A stretch of 41,392 nucleotides of DNA from Actinomycetota bacterium (GTDB lineage: Bacteria; Actinomycetota; Acidimicrobiia; Spongiisociales; UBA5794): assembly GCA_030123765.1 (NCBI GenBank), contig JASJXX010000012.1, positions 1 to 41,392 of the forward strand. Direction: 5' to 3'. Made by a program: the position numbers and the translations under genes. Below, piece after piece: positions 16,375 through 24,121 of the stretch; the first letter of the stretch is position 1; every line of letters begins with the position of its first letter. The notes below the pieces were generated by a model, which searched no databases, was not told where the DNA came from, and was given only the letters and a program-made list of their open reading frames with translations.

Positions 16375-16399
16375 GCGCGGCATCTTCGCACGGCCGCGC
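16375..16399 (+). terminator. GC-rich hairpin after cyclophilin gene
   Basis: GCGCGGC and GCCGCGC form a perfect 7-bp stem with an 11-nt loop, starting 4 nt after the cyclophilin stop. There is no T tract, so it may be only a partial terminator or RNA-stability element. A TAGCGT box begins right after it. Confidence 0.35.
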
Positions 16400-16408
16400 T
16401 AGCGTGGG

Positions 16409-17278
16409 GTGAAGATGGAATGGCTTCTTGAACCTTTTGCTCTCGGCTTCCAGCAGCGCGCTCTGCTCGCTGGTTCCCTCGCTGCGATCGTCTTCTCCGT
16501 CGTCGGAACGTGGGTGGTCATCCGGGGAATGACCTTCCTCGGCGACGCGCTCGTGCACGGCGTGATCCCGGGCATCGCTCTCGGGGTGCTCTTCGGCTTC
16601 AATCCGCTGATCGGGGCGGCTGCAGCCGCTCTCGTGATGCTCGGAGGCATCCACCTTGTGCACAGACAGACCACGTTCTCCGAAGACACGGGGATCGGCC
16701 TTCTCTTCGCCGGGATGCTCGCTCTCGGTGTCATCCTCATCTCCAGAACACCGGACCCTGATGGCGCGCTAACCACCATCCTGTTCGGTGACACGCTGGG
16801 TGTCACCCAGTTCGACATCGCCGTCATCGCCGTCGTCGCAGTTCTCACCGTCGGCGGAACGGTGCTCCTCTACCGGCGACTCCTCGTACTCGCGTTCAAC
16901 GAGCAGAAGGCTGCCCTGCTCGGCCTTCGGCCACGTGTGACACACGCCATCCTGCTCGGGCTCATCACTCTCGCGATCGTGGGGTCCTTCCAGACGGTCG
17001 GCACGTTACTCGTGTTCGGCCTGCTGGTCGGACCGCCCGCGACGGCAGCGCTCCTCGTGCGCCGGGTTCCCGCGATGATGCTCACCGCTGGTGCGATCGG
17101 CCTCTTCGCGGTGGCCGGAGGGCTCTTCATCAGTTTTCACGCCGACACTTCAGGATCCGCGACGATGGCACTCATCCCGATCGTGCTGTTCTTCGTCGTC
17201 CTTGCGGTGAAGTCTCTGATACGCAGGACACCGACGACGACGGACGAGGGCTCACGAGCCGGCATGACTACGACCTGA
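16409..17278 (+). CDS. zinc/manganese-type ABC transporter permease (orphan)
   Basis: A 289-residue (or 287 from ATG 16415) membrane protein of the ZnuB/TroC/MntB family (ABC-3 permeases). About eight transmembrane helices are visible, beginning with the characteristic PFALGFQQRALLAGSLAA and GMTFLGDALVHGVIPGIAL. Later FNEQKAALLGLRPRVTH is the cytoplasmic coupling segment for the ATPase. Such permeases import Zn2+ or Mn2+ with a substrate-binding protein and an ATPase, but neither gene is in the window. The permease is therefore orphan, or its partners lie elsewhere. A weak GTGGGG is upstream, and TAGCGT lies nine bases before the ATG. The C-terminal tail (RRTPTTTDEGSRAGMTTT) is hydrophilic. 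Confidence 0.88.
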   Translation: MKMEWLLEPFALGFQQRALLAGSLAAIVFSVVGTWVVIRGMTFLGDALVHGVIPGIALGVLFGFNPLIGAAAAALVMLGGIHLVHRQTTFSEDTGIGLLFAGMLALGVILISRTPDPDGALTTILFGDTLGVTQFDIAVIAVVAVLTVGGTVLLYRRLLVLAFNEQKAALLGLRPRVTHAILLGLITLAIVGSFQTVGTLLVFGLLVGPPATAALLVRRVPAMMLTAGAIGLFAVAGGLFISFHADTSGSATMALIPIVLFFVVLAVKSLIRRTPTTTDEGSRAGMTTT

Positions 17279-17325
17279 GGTCGTCCCGAGGCCCCGGCGC
17301 GAAAGTTGTGCAGTCTTGTGATCGG

Positions 17326-17331
17326 TACACT
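17326..17331 (+). promoter_or_regulatory. candidate -10 TACACT of mrp operon
   Basis: TACACT in the 206-nt gap before mrpA, 88 nt upstream of the leader ORF. The best -35 match (TTGTGC) is only 14 nt away. Weak candidate. Confidence 0.3.
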
Positions 17332-17419
17332 GACCCGACGCGCCGCAGAGTCGATGGTTCGGAGCAGGGCCTTTCAACGCCAGCGGTGTCGGGAACGATG
17401 GCGAGAGGAGAACCCCAAG

Positions 17420-17488
17420 ATGGCGCGAGCAGTATCGAACGCCCGGGTCCGCGCCACTCACGGTCGTCACCCTGACGTCTGCGCATGA
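17420..17488 (+). CDS. possible 22-residue leader peptide before mrpA
   Basis: A short ORF (MARAVSNARVRATHGRHPDVCA) with a strong ribosome-binding site, AGAGGAG, nine bases before its ATG. Its TGA stop overlaps the ATG of mrpA (ATGA). mrpA itself has no Shine-Dalgarno, so ribosomes finishing this ORF could restart on mrpA. The peptide is basic and shows no known motif. It is either a real coupled leader peptide or the mapped trace of a longer upstream ORF (17306-17488) in the same frame. The initiation signal makes the short version more likely. No attenuator hairpin is obvious. Confidence 0.5.
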   Translation: MARAVSNARVRATHGRHPDVCA

Positions 17489-19779
17489 TTGCAGTCCTCC
17501 TCCTCCACGGGGTCGTCGCGGGTGTCGCTGCCGCCTCGGGAAGGCGGCTCGGCCGATTCGTATTCCTGCTGACGGCGATAGCGCCGGCAGCGACCTTCGT
17601 CTGGGCGCTGTCGCGTGCACGAGAGATCCTCGCAGGGAATCCGGTGTGGGTCTCCTGGCCCTGGGTCGAGAGTCTCGGCCTGGAAATCTCTCTCCTCGTC
17701 GACCCCTTCTCCCTGATGTTCGTGCTGCTCGTGTCGGGGATAGGCGTCTTGATCATGCTCTACGCCACGTGGTACTTCGGCGACACCCCGGGGTTAGGTG
17801 GCTTCTCAGCGATTCTGGTGCTGTTCGCGGGCTCGATGCTGGGTCTAGTCACCGCCGACAACCTCCTGCTGTTGTTCGTGTTCTGGGAACTGACTGCGAT
17901 CACTTCCTACCTGTTGATCGGGTTCGAGGACAAGAGAGCCGAGGCTCGCTCGGCCGCCCTGAAGGCACTGCTCGTCACAGGCTTCGGCGGACTGGTGATG
18001 CTGACCGGGATCATCATCCTCGGCGCCGAAGCAGGCAGCTACTCCATGTCCGAGATCCTCTCCTCGCCGCCGAGCTCGACGGTGACGGGAGTGGCACTGG
18101 TACTGGTGCTGGTGGGAGCGTTCACCAAGTCCGCCCAGGTCCCCTTCCACTTCTGGCTTCCGGGAGCGATGGCAGCTCCGACTCCGGTCAGTGCCTACCT
18201 GCACTCCGCAACCATGGTGAAGGCCGGCATCTATCTGATCGCCCGGTTCTCCCCGGCCTTCGCCCCGCTCTTCGCATACTGGCAGCCACTGGTGATAGGT
18301 GTTGGCTTGGCGACAATGCTCGTCGGCGGCTATCAGGCCCTTCGCCAGCATGACGCGAAACTCATTCTCGCCTATGGGACCGTGTCACAGCTCGGACTCA
18401 TGACGGCCGTCGTCGGAGCGGGCCTCCCCAAACTCGCATTCGCCGGCGCCGCGCTGATCCTCGCGCACGCACTCTACAAGGCAACCCTGTTCATGGTCAT
18501 AGGCGTCGTGGATCATCAGGCGCACAGCCGGGACATCCGGCTCCTCTCCGGATTGGGGAGAGCGATGCCCCTCACCTTCTGGGTAGCGGTACTTGCGATG
18601 GCCTCCTATGTGGGGCTACCACCGCTCTTCGGGTTCATCGCAAAGGAGGCCGCTCTGGAAGGGATGCGCCTCGCTCCCATAGGCGTGGACTCCGTGGCGT
18701 TCTTCGCCGTGGTCCTCGGATCGGTGCTGACTACCGCGTATGGAGCCCGGTTCCTGTGGGGGGTGTTCGGCACTAAACCACCGTCCCCCGCACACCTGGG
18801 TGGTCAGATCGAGCGCCCCCACCCGATGCTTCTCGCTCCTGCGGTACTTCTGGTTCTTCTCACGGTGTCGTTCGGTCTGGTGCCACGATGGATCGACTCG
18901 CTCATCGGAGCGGCCGGGGCGAGCCTCGCCATGCCTGACACATCCTTCCACCTGGCGCTGTGGCACGGATTCGTGCCCTCCCTCGCGTGGTCCGCGATTG
19001 CAGTCGGATTCGGTCTCGTGCTGTTCTGGCAGCGTGAATCGGTCGAGAGGCTCCAGTCGGTCACCGATGCGATTCCAGGATCCGAACGGGCGTACGCTCT
19101 CGGCCTCACCGCGCTGGACCGCGGGGCTCGCTGGATGACGGGACGCCTCCAGGTCGGGTCTCTGCCGACCTACAGCGGTGTCATCCTGGCGACCGTCGCC
19201 GTCGTCGGAGGCGCGATGCTGGTCCGCGCGTGGCCTCAGGACATGACGGTGGGCTTCGCCGACTCTCCGCTGCAGATCGCGGTCGCTCTCTTCATCGTCG
19301 TGGCAGCGATCGCCACCGCTGTGCAGAAGCGTCGCATCGCGGCCGTGCTCCTCCTGGGAGCGGTCGGATACGGTGTCGCCGTTCTCTTCGTCATGTACGG
19401 CGCTCCCGATTTAGCGCTCACGCAAGTCCTGTTCGAGACTCTCGCCCTTGTACTTTTTATACTGGTAGTGCGCCACCTACCCGATCGGTTCCGCGAGCCG
19501 CGCCAGCCCTTCGGTCGGACGAGCCGACTCGTCGTCTCGATCGGCCTCGGCACTTTCGTGGGCGTCTTCGCCCTGGTCGCGTCCAACGCCAGAACGGTCG
19601 AGTCCATCGGCTTCGAGATGGCCGCCCGGGCGCTGCCCGAAGCGGGTGGCCGCAACGTCGTCAATGTCATTCTCACCGACTTTCGGGCTCTTGACACGAT
19701 GGGCGAGATCACCGTGCTAGTCGTGGCAGCGATCGGGATCGCGGCCCTAGTAGGGCAGGGACGGAGAGATCACGGATGA
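17485..19779 (+). CDS. mrpA: Na+/H+ antiporter subunit A (MrpA/MnhA)
   Basis: A 764-residue polytopic membrane protein with about 18-20 helices. The large first part is a NuoL-like proton/cation channel module with conserved KSAQVPFHFWLPGAMAAPTPVSAYLHSATMVKAG, the key charged helices of complex-I antiporter subunits. The C-terminal part (about 590-764) holds the DUF4040 and MrpB-like segments (MYGAPDLALTQVLFETLALVLF, VNVILTDFRALDTMGE). It builds the Mrp complex with the six following products and exchanges Na+ or K+ for H+, giving alkali and salt tolerance. It is the first gene of the operon and overlaps mrpB by ATGA. Its ATG is embedded in the stop of the 22-residue leader ORF. Confidence 0.95.
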   Translation: MIAVLLLHGVVAGVAAASGRRLGRFVFLLTAIAPAATFVWALSRAREILAGNPVWVSWPWVESLGLEISLLVDPFSLMFVLLVSGIGVLIMLYATWYFGDTPGLGGFSAILVLFAGSMLGLVTADNLLLLFVFWELTAITSYLLIGFEDKRAEARSAALKALLVTGFGGLVMLTGIIILGAEAGSYSMSEILSSPPSSTVTGVALVLVLVGAFTKSAQVPFHFWLPGAMAAPTPVSAYLHSATMVKAGIYLIARFSPAFAPLFAYWQPLVIGVGLATMLVGGYQALRQHDAKLILAYGTVSQLGLMTAVVGAGLPKLAFAGAALILAHALYKATLFMVIGVVDHQAHSRDIRLLSGLGRAMPLTFWVAVLAMASYVGLPPLFGFIAKEAALEGMRLAPIGVDSVAFFAVVLGSVLTTAYGARFLWGVFGTKPPSPAHLGGQIERPHPMLLAPAVLLVLLTVSFGLVPRWIDSLIGAAGASLAMPDTSFHLALWHGFVPSLAWSAIAVGFGLVLFWQRESVERLQSVTDAIPGSERAYALGLTALDRGARWMTGRLQVGSLPTYSGVILATVAVVGGAMLVRAWPQDMTVGFADSPLQIAVALFIVVAAIATAVQKRRIAAVLLLGAVGYGVAVLFVMYGAPDLALTQVLFETLALVLFILVVRHLPDRFREPRQPFGRTSRLVVSIGLGTFVGVFALVASNARTVESIGFEMAARALPEAGGRNVVNVILTDFRALDTMGEITVLVVAAIGIAALVGQGRRDHG

Positions 19780-20204
19780 TGAGGCGCTCTCTGATCTTCG
19801 ACGTTTCGATCGACACCGTCTTTCGCATGTCCCTGGTCTTCTCGATCTTCATGTTCTTCGCCGGCCACAACGCGCCGGGCGGTGGATTCATCGGCGGCCT
19901 CGTAGCAGGAGCTGCACTGGTACTGCGATACCTCGCCGGCGGTTCCGATGGGTCACAACAGGTAGGTGCCCGCTTCGCACACGTGATGCTCGGCACAGGC
20001 CTGATGATCGCCGTCGCAACCGGATTCGGAGGCTGGGTGTGGGGTACGGAATTCCTTGAGAACACCGGCGTGGGAGCCGAGCTGCCTCTGCTTGGCACGG
20101 TCAAGGCAACGACATCGCTTCTCTTCGACGCAGGCGTCTATCTCGTTGTCGTGGGGTTGGTGATGGAGGCTCTGGGATCGCTCGGCCATGAGGTGGAGCG
20201 ATGA
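19776..20204 (+). CDS. mrpB: Na+/H+ antiporter subunit B (MrpB/MnhB)
   Basis: A 142-residue membrane protein with four helices. The MrpB signature is clear: SIFMFFAGHNAPGGGFIGGL, then AGAALVLRYLAGG. It forms part of the antiporter's small-subunit module that packs against the MrpA C-terminus. The ATG overlaps the mrpA stop and its own stop overlaps mrpC, both as ATGA, so translation is coupled. No ribosome-binding site of its own is needed. Length is normal for the family. Confidence 0.95.
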   Translation: MMRRSLIFDVSIDTVFRMSLVFSIFMFFAGHNAPGGGFIGGLVAGAALVLRYLAGGSDGSQQVGARFAHVMLGTGLMIAVATGFGGWVWGTEFLENTGVGAELPLLGTVKATTSLLFDAGVYLVVVGLVMEALGSLGHEVER

Positions 20205-20566
20205 CGTTCGTCCTCATCACCACCGTGGCCCTCCTGTACGGGGTGGGTGCCTACCTCATAATGGCGCGAAATCTTCTCCACATCGTGATCGGCTTGGGGC
20301 TCATCGCTCACGGCGCCAACTTGTTGCTCTTGCTTGCCGGCGGTGCGCCGGGCAGTCCACCCCTCGTCGGTGCCGAAGCGGCCCGTATAGCGGACCCTCT
20401 CCCCCAGGCGATGGCGCTGACTGCCATCGTCATCACCTTCGGCATCACCGCATTCCTGCTGGCGATGGCGTACAGGAGCTGGATCCTCCATGGTGACGAT
20501 GTGGTGGAGGACGATATCGATGATCGCCGGATCGCCCGCCAGGCACCCTCCAAGGACGACTCGTGA
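20201..20566 (+). CDS. mrpC: Na+/H+ antiporter subunit C (MrpC/MnhC, NuoK-like)
   Basis: A 121-residue protein with three membrane helices, homologous to NuoK. Diagnostic segments are YLIMARNLLHIVIGLGLIAHGANLLLL and DPLPQAMALTAIVITFGITAFLLAMAYRSW. In the Mrp complex it sits at the interface with MrpA and MrpD and carries conserved membrane carboxylates and polar residues for cation passage. The C-terminus is a hydrophilic, charged tail. It overlaps mrpB by ATGA upstream and mrpD by GTGA downstream. Length is typical. Confidence 0.95.
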   Translation: MTFVLITTVALLYGVGAYLIMARNLLHIVIGLGLIAHGANLLLLLAGGAPGSPPLVGAEAARIADPLPQAMALTAIVITFGITAFLLAMAYRSWILHGDDVVEDDIDDRRIARQAPSKDDS

Positions 20567-22056
20567 ACGCTCTTGTGGTCCTCCCCGTCGCGCTGCCGCT
20601 TGGCGCTGCCGGTCTCTCCTACGCTCTCAACCGATATCCGCGATTTCAGCGCGTCCTGGGAGTTGCCACGTTGACAACGGTCCTTGGCCTGGCGATAGCG
20701 CTGCTGGTGAACGTCCAGGCCAACGGTGTGCTTGTCAAGGCTATCGGCAACTGGACCGGGCCCATCGGCATCACCCTGGCCGCAGACCTCTTCAGCGTCA
20801 TAATCCTCGTCGTTTCGATGGTCGTTCTGCTGGCAGTGCTCGTGTACGCCATCGGCAGCCCGCGAACCAGTAGCGAGGCCCGGTTCTTCTACCCCACCTA
20901 CCTGATCCTGACCGCCGGCATCGCTCTCTCCCTACTCACCGCCGACCTCTTCAACCTGTTTGTGGCGTTTGAGATCATGCTCAGCGCCAGCTACGTGCTG
21001 ATCACTCTCGGTGGATCGCGCGATCAGATTCGACATGGGACCACCTACGTCATCATCAACCTTCTGGCATCCATGCTGTTCATCACCGCGATCGGCATCA
21101 CCTATGCGGCAGCCGGGACCGTGAACATGGCGGACCTCGCGGTCAAGCTCGGAGACATCTCCCCCGCCATTCGCGACGCGTTGGGTGCCCTGTTCCTCCT
21201 CGTCTTCGGCATAAAAGCGGCCATCTTCCCTCTCTTCTTCTGGCTTCCCGACTCCTACCCCACAGCCCCGGCGCCGGTGACCGCTATCTTCGCCGGGCTG
21301 CTCACCAAGGTCGGCGTCTACGCGATCATCCGCACCCAGACCTTGCTCTTCCCGTCGGACGGCCCATCAACCCTGATCCTGGTGTTGGCCGGGCTAACCA
21401 TGGTGGTCGGCGTTCTGGGTGCCATCGCGCAGAACGACATCAAGCGGATCCTCAGTTTCCACATCATCAGCCAGATCGGCTACATGATCATGGGCCTGGG
21501 CCTGTTCACCATCGCGGCCCTAGCGGGGGCGATCTTCTACATCGTCCATCACATATTGGTAAAGACAGCGCTATTCCTCGTCGGGGGACTCGTTGAGCAC
21601 ACGATGGGGACGAGCCGGCTTCGGCGGCTGGGAGGCATGGTGCATCGGGCACCCTTCATCGCTGCACTGTTCCTGATTCCGGCGCTGAGCCTGGCGGGCA
21701 TCCCGCCTCTCTCCGGGTTCCTCGCCAAGCTGACCTTGGTTCAGGCCGGGCTCGAAATCAACCAGTTCCTGATCGTGGGCGTATCGCTTGCGGTGAGCTT
21801 GCTCACCTTGTTCTCAATGATCAAGGTCTGGTCCGGCGTCTTCTGGGGCACGCCCGACCCAGCGGCGCCGCCCGGCGAGGATGTCGGCACGGGGCGGTTG
21901 GTGTTTCCGAGGCTCATGGTTCTGCCAACCGCCGCGCTCGTTCTCCTGACGCTCGTCTTCGTCGTAGCAGCCGAGCCGCTCTACCGGATCAGCGAGCACG
22001 CAGCCATCACGCTGCTTGATCCCACCCTGTACATCGAGGCGGTGTTGGGCCGATGA
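20563..22056 (+). CDS. mrpD: Na+/H+ antiporter subunit D (MrpD/MnhD, NuoN/M-like)
   Basis: A 497-residue membrane protein with about 14 helices and the Proton_antipo_M domain. Recognisable parts are ADLFNLFVAFEIMLSASYVLITLGG, the lysine helix FGIKAAIFPLFFWLPDSYPTAPAPVTAIFAGLLTK and the later FHIISQIGYMIMGLGL. These provide the proton half-channel lysines and glutamate of the complex-I-like antiporter fold. It probably carries the proton route of the Mrp complex. The start is a GTG in the overlap with mrpC; the stop overlaps mrpE. Downstream it ends in a hydrophilic C-terminus. Intact and normal length. Confidence 0.95.
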   Translation: MNALVVLPVALPLGAAGLSYALNRYPRFQRVLGVATLTTVLGLAIALLVNVQANGVLVKAIGNWTGPIGITLAADLFSVIILVVSMVVLLAVLVYAIGSPRTSSEARFFYPTYLILTAGIALSLLTADLFNLFVAFEIMLSASYVLITLGGSRDQIRHGTTYVIINLLASMLFITAIGITYAAAGTVNMADLAVKLGDISPAIRDALGALFLLVFGIKAAIFPLFFWLPDSYPTAPAPVTAIFAGLLTKVGVYAIIRTQTLLFPSDGPSTLILVLAGLTMVVGVLGAIAQNDIKRILSFHIISQIGYMIMGLGLFTIAALAGAIFYIVHHILVKTALFLVGGLVEHTMGTSRLRRLGGMVHRAPFIAALFLIPALSLAGIPPLSGFLAKLTLVQAGLEINQFLIVGVSLAVSLLTLFSMIKVWSGVFWGTPDPAAPPGEDVGTGRLVFPRLMVLPTAALVLLTLVFVVAAEPLYRISEHAAITLLDPTLYIEAVLGR

Positions 22057-22541
22057 GCCAACGGTTGCTGTCGCTGACATGGATGACCCTGGTGTGGATG
22101 GCGCTGTGGGGTGACATCTCCGTGGCGAACGCGCTCGGGGGAATCGTGGTCGGGTCAGCCATCCTGCTAATCGTCCCACCACGCGGCCTGTCTTCAGGCC
22201 TCACGCTACGGCCGTTCTCGGCACTCCGCCTCGGCGCCTACTTCTCGTGGCAATTGGTCGAAGCGAGCGCGATCGTAGCGTGGGAGGTCATCACCCCCGT
22301 CAGCCGCCTCAACCAGGCAATCGTCGCGGTCCCTCTCCGCACCCGGTCGCGGGTGCTCGCCGCGCTGGTGGGCAACATGGTGTCGTTGACGCCGGGTACC
22401 CTGACACTCGACGTGCTCGGAGACCCGCCCGTGCTCTACGTACATGTGCTCCACCTCCGCGACGGTAAGCAGATACTTGCCAGCATTCACACGCTCGAAG
22501 CGCTCGCTCTCCGCGCATTCAGCACCGAGGAGCACCAGTGA
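22053..22541 (+). CDS. mrpE: Na+/H+ antiporter subunit E (MrpE/MnhE)
   Basis: A 162-residue protein with two or three N-terminal membrane helices (LLSLTWMTLVWMALWGDISVANALGGIVVG) and a cytoplasmic C-terminal part. The family segment RSRVLAALVGNMVSLTPGTLTLDV is present, followed by a short alpha/beta region (YVHVLHLRDG). MrpE is a conserved subunit needed for full antiport and assembly. The ATG overlaps the mrpD stop. After its stop there is a 57-nt gap, the only substantial one in the operon, containing the ribosome-binding site of mrpF. Confidence 0.94.
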   Translation: MSQRLLSLTWMTLVWMALWGDISVANALGGIVVGSAILLIVPPRGLSSGLTLRPFSALRLGAYFSWQLVEASAIVAWEVITPVSRLNQAIVAVPLRTRSRVLAALVGNMVSLTPGTLTLDVLGDPPVLYVHVLHLRDGKQILASIHTLEALALRAFSTEEHQ

Positions 22542-22598
22542 GCCGGCACGGTCGAACAACCGAAGTCCCCCACACGGCGCGTGAAAGGAGATGACACT

Positions 22599-22859
22599 AT
22601 GACAGTTGTCACAACCGTGGCCCTCGGCATCCTCGCGATCGCAGGCGGCCTCTGTCTGGTCAGGCTCGTTCGAAAGGGTTCCGTTGCTGATCGGATCGTC
22701 GCCCTCGACACTCTCCTGGTGATCGTCGTCAGCGGGATCGCGGTCTTCTCCGTGCGACGCGGTGACGGTGTCTATCTCGACGTGCTTGTGGTGACGGCAC
22801 TTCTCGGCTTTGTTGGAACTGCGACCGTCGCCCGGTTCATCGACAGGCGGGGGGCCTGA
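22599..22859 (+). CDS. mrpF: Na+/H+ antiporter subunit F (MrpF/MnhF)
   Basis: An 86-residue protein with three membrane helices. It has the MrpF pattern GGLCLVRLVRKGSVADRIVALDTLLVIVVSGIAVFSVRRGDGVYLDVLVVTALLGFVGT, in which the Asp of DRIVALD is conserved and implicated in ion translocation. I choose ATG 22599, with AAAGGAG eight bases upstream, over the GTG at 22581 that the ORF track uses and that lies in the ribosome-binding region. The stop overlaps the mrpG start by one base (TGATG). Confidence 0.94.
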   Translation: MTVVTTVALGILAIAGGLCLVRLVRKGSVADRIVALDTLLVIVVSGIAVFSVRRGDGVYLDVLVVTALLGFVGTATVARFIDRRGA

Positions 22860-23224
22860 TGACGGACTTCATCGCGGCGTCGCTGCTGCTCGCCGGCGTG
22901 GCGCTCGCGCTGGTTGCGAGCATCGGGCTTCACCGACTCCCCGACCTGTTCTCCCGCATGCACGCCGCCACCAAGCCGGCAACTCTCGGACTCGTCCTGA
23001 CCCTGACCGGAGTTGTGATCGGACTGGGAGATCTCTCGGCTGGCGTGAAACTGGGAGTCGTGATCATCGCCCAGTTCATCACTGCCCCCATCGGAGCTCA
23101 CCTGATCGGACGTTCCGCCTACGCAGCCGGAACCGAGCTGAGCCCCGACACCCTCGTCGACAAAGCGGTGAGTGATGCTCTCGGCGGAACGACAGCGGCC
23201 CCCGGGAGTGAATCTGGCAATTGA
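22859..23224 (+). CDS. mrpG: Na+/H+ antiporter subunit G (MrpG/MnhG)
   Basis: A 121-residue last subunit with three membrane helices. The signature GLHRLPDLFSRMHAATKPATLGLVLTL is present, followed by VIIAQFITAPIGAHLIGRSAY. The C-terminal tail of about 30 residues is hydrophilic and slightly longer than the common form. It closes the seven-gene operon; all subunits needed for a Mrp group 1 antiporter are present in the order A-G. Downstream is a 197-nt convergent gap towards the SH3-like gene. No terminator hairpin with a T tract is visible there. Confidence 0.94.
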   Translation: MTDFIAASLLLAGVALALVASIGLHRLPDLFSRMHAATKPATLGLVLTLTGVVIGLGDLSAGVKLGVVIIAQFITAPIGAHLIGRSAYAAGTELSPDTLVDKAVSDALGGTTAAPGSESGN

Positions 23225-23421
23225 CGACGATCTAGCATGGATCTGGTGAACGCATGGTCCTGCTCACTGTTCTGGCCCCTTGTGGCCGAGCGCTTCCCCC
23301 AGCTCCCGCTTGCCGCGGGGACTGGTGCGCGTTAACCAAGAGAACGACCGTCACACCTATCGGCCGACGGCCCCGTCGCCTGGATATCGATGAGTTCAGC
23401 GTACGGGGCGGCGGGTCCGGG

Positions 23422-23613
23422 TCAGGTGCCTCTGCGCGGGCGGTTGGCCTCTGTCAGCAGAGTTAACGCGCTCTTCGAGATGATGCTCGTGTGGTCATCA
23501 TCCCACCGGACTTCGACACAGTGTCGATCCCGAATCTCGATGACCGTGCCCGTCGCAGCGACTTGCCCGACCTTCTTCGTGAGTCGCACGACACGGGTTC
23601 CCTTACGAAGCAT
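23422..23613 (-). CDS. small SH3-like beta-barrel protein (DUF1918-like)
   Basis: A 63-residue basic protein. The pattern RKGTRVVRLTKKVGQVAATGTVIEIRDRHCVEVRWDDDHTSII resembles small beta-barrel DUF1918-type proteins, in which a Gly-rich turn is followed by a VRWDDGH-like strand. It is preceded by a perfect AGGAGG ribosome-binding site five to six bases from the ATG, so it is a real gene. It lies downstream of whiB on the same strand with an 84-nt gap and could be in the same transcript. Function is unknown. Confidence 0.72.
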   Translation of the reverse strand: MLRKGTRVVRLTKKVGQVAATGTVIEIRDRHCVEVRWDDDHTSIISKSALTLLTEANRPRRGT

Positions 23614-23697
23614 GCTCTACCTCCTGTACTGCTGGCAGTATCATCTCACCAGCAGCAAGAGACCGCAACACGCGACCCGCACACATCGGGTCTGATC

Positions 23698-23994
23698 TCA
23701 GGATGCCTTGCGGCGTGCCCGATCTCGCAACCTGCGGCGCATCCGGCGACGTTCGCCCGCGTCGAGGCCCCCCCATACGCCTGCCGACTGATTGGTCGCC
23801 AACGCATACTGCAGACACGTCTCGCGTACCGGGCACGCGACGCAGATCTCCTTGGCCAATCTCGCCGCGGCATCGTCTTCGGACACCGGGAAGAACACGT
23901 CGCTATCGGTGCCACTGCATGCCGCAGCTTCCCTCCAGCTAGTGTCCGGGTCCCATGTCAGGTCGAGCAAAGTAAGCAATATGCGATCCCTCAT
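23698..23994 (-). CDS. WhiB-family iron-sulfur transcriptional regulator
   Basis: A 98-residue Wbl protein. Four cysteines bind a [4Fe-4S] cluster: Cys26 (AACSG), Cys51 and Cys54 (CVAC) and Cys60, followed by the GVWGG turn (72-76) and a basic C-terminus (RRRMRRRLRDRARRK). Wbl proteins are specific to Actinobacteria (and some of their phages), bind the primary sigma factor and act as redox- or NO-sensitive regulators of development, redox balance or antibiotic tolerance. Which subgroup it belongs to is not clear. The start has no ribosome-binding site; a TATGGT box overlapping TTATAT lies eight bases upstream. It is downstream of the CBS-BON gene on the same strand. Confidence 0.93.
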   Translation of the reverse strand: MRDRILLTLLDLTWDPDTSWREAAACSGTDSDVFFPVSEDDAAARLAKEICVACPVRETCLQYALATNQSAGVWGGLDAGERRRMRRRLRDRARRKAS

Positions 23995-24002
23995 CTCTGA
24001 GA

Positions 24003-24011
24003 ACCATATAA
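24003..24011 (-). promoter_or_regulatory. AT-rich -10 region of whiB, near-leaderless
   Basis: TTATATGGT in the reading direction of whiB contains TATGGT (TANNNT) eight bases upstream of the ATG, overlapping a TTATAT. No Shine-Dalgarno is present, so the transcript would start within a few bases of the ATG. Confidence 0.42.
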
Positions 24012-24121
24012 CGACTACGGCCGTGTGTGTATTCCTGCTTTCTCATGCCGCGCCTCACCAAGCGGCTCAGAGAGCGTAGGACCGGAAGATGGATCGCGGG
24101 AGCGGAGTGAGGAATCCGCTT

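Noticed and set aside
17485-23224. Complex I (Nuo) or membrane-bound hydrogenase operon.
   Set aside because: MrpA, MrpD and MrpC resemble NuoL/N/K, but MrpB, E, F and G signatures and the lack of peripheral-arm genes identify the Mrp antiporter.
17485-23224. Horizontal origin of the mrp operon from slightly different codon use.
   Set aside because: I saw somewhat more CTG/GTG than in neighbours but could not count codons; not strong enough to claim.
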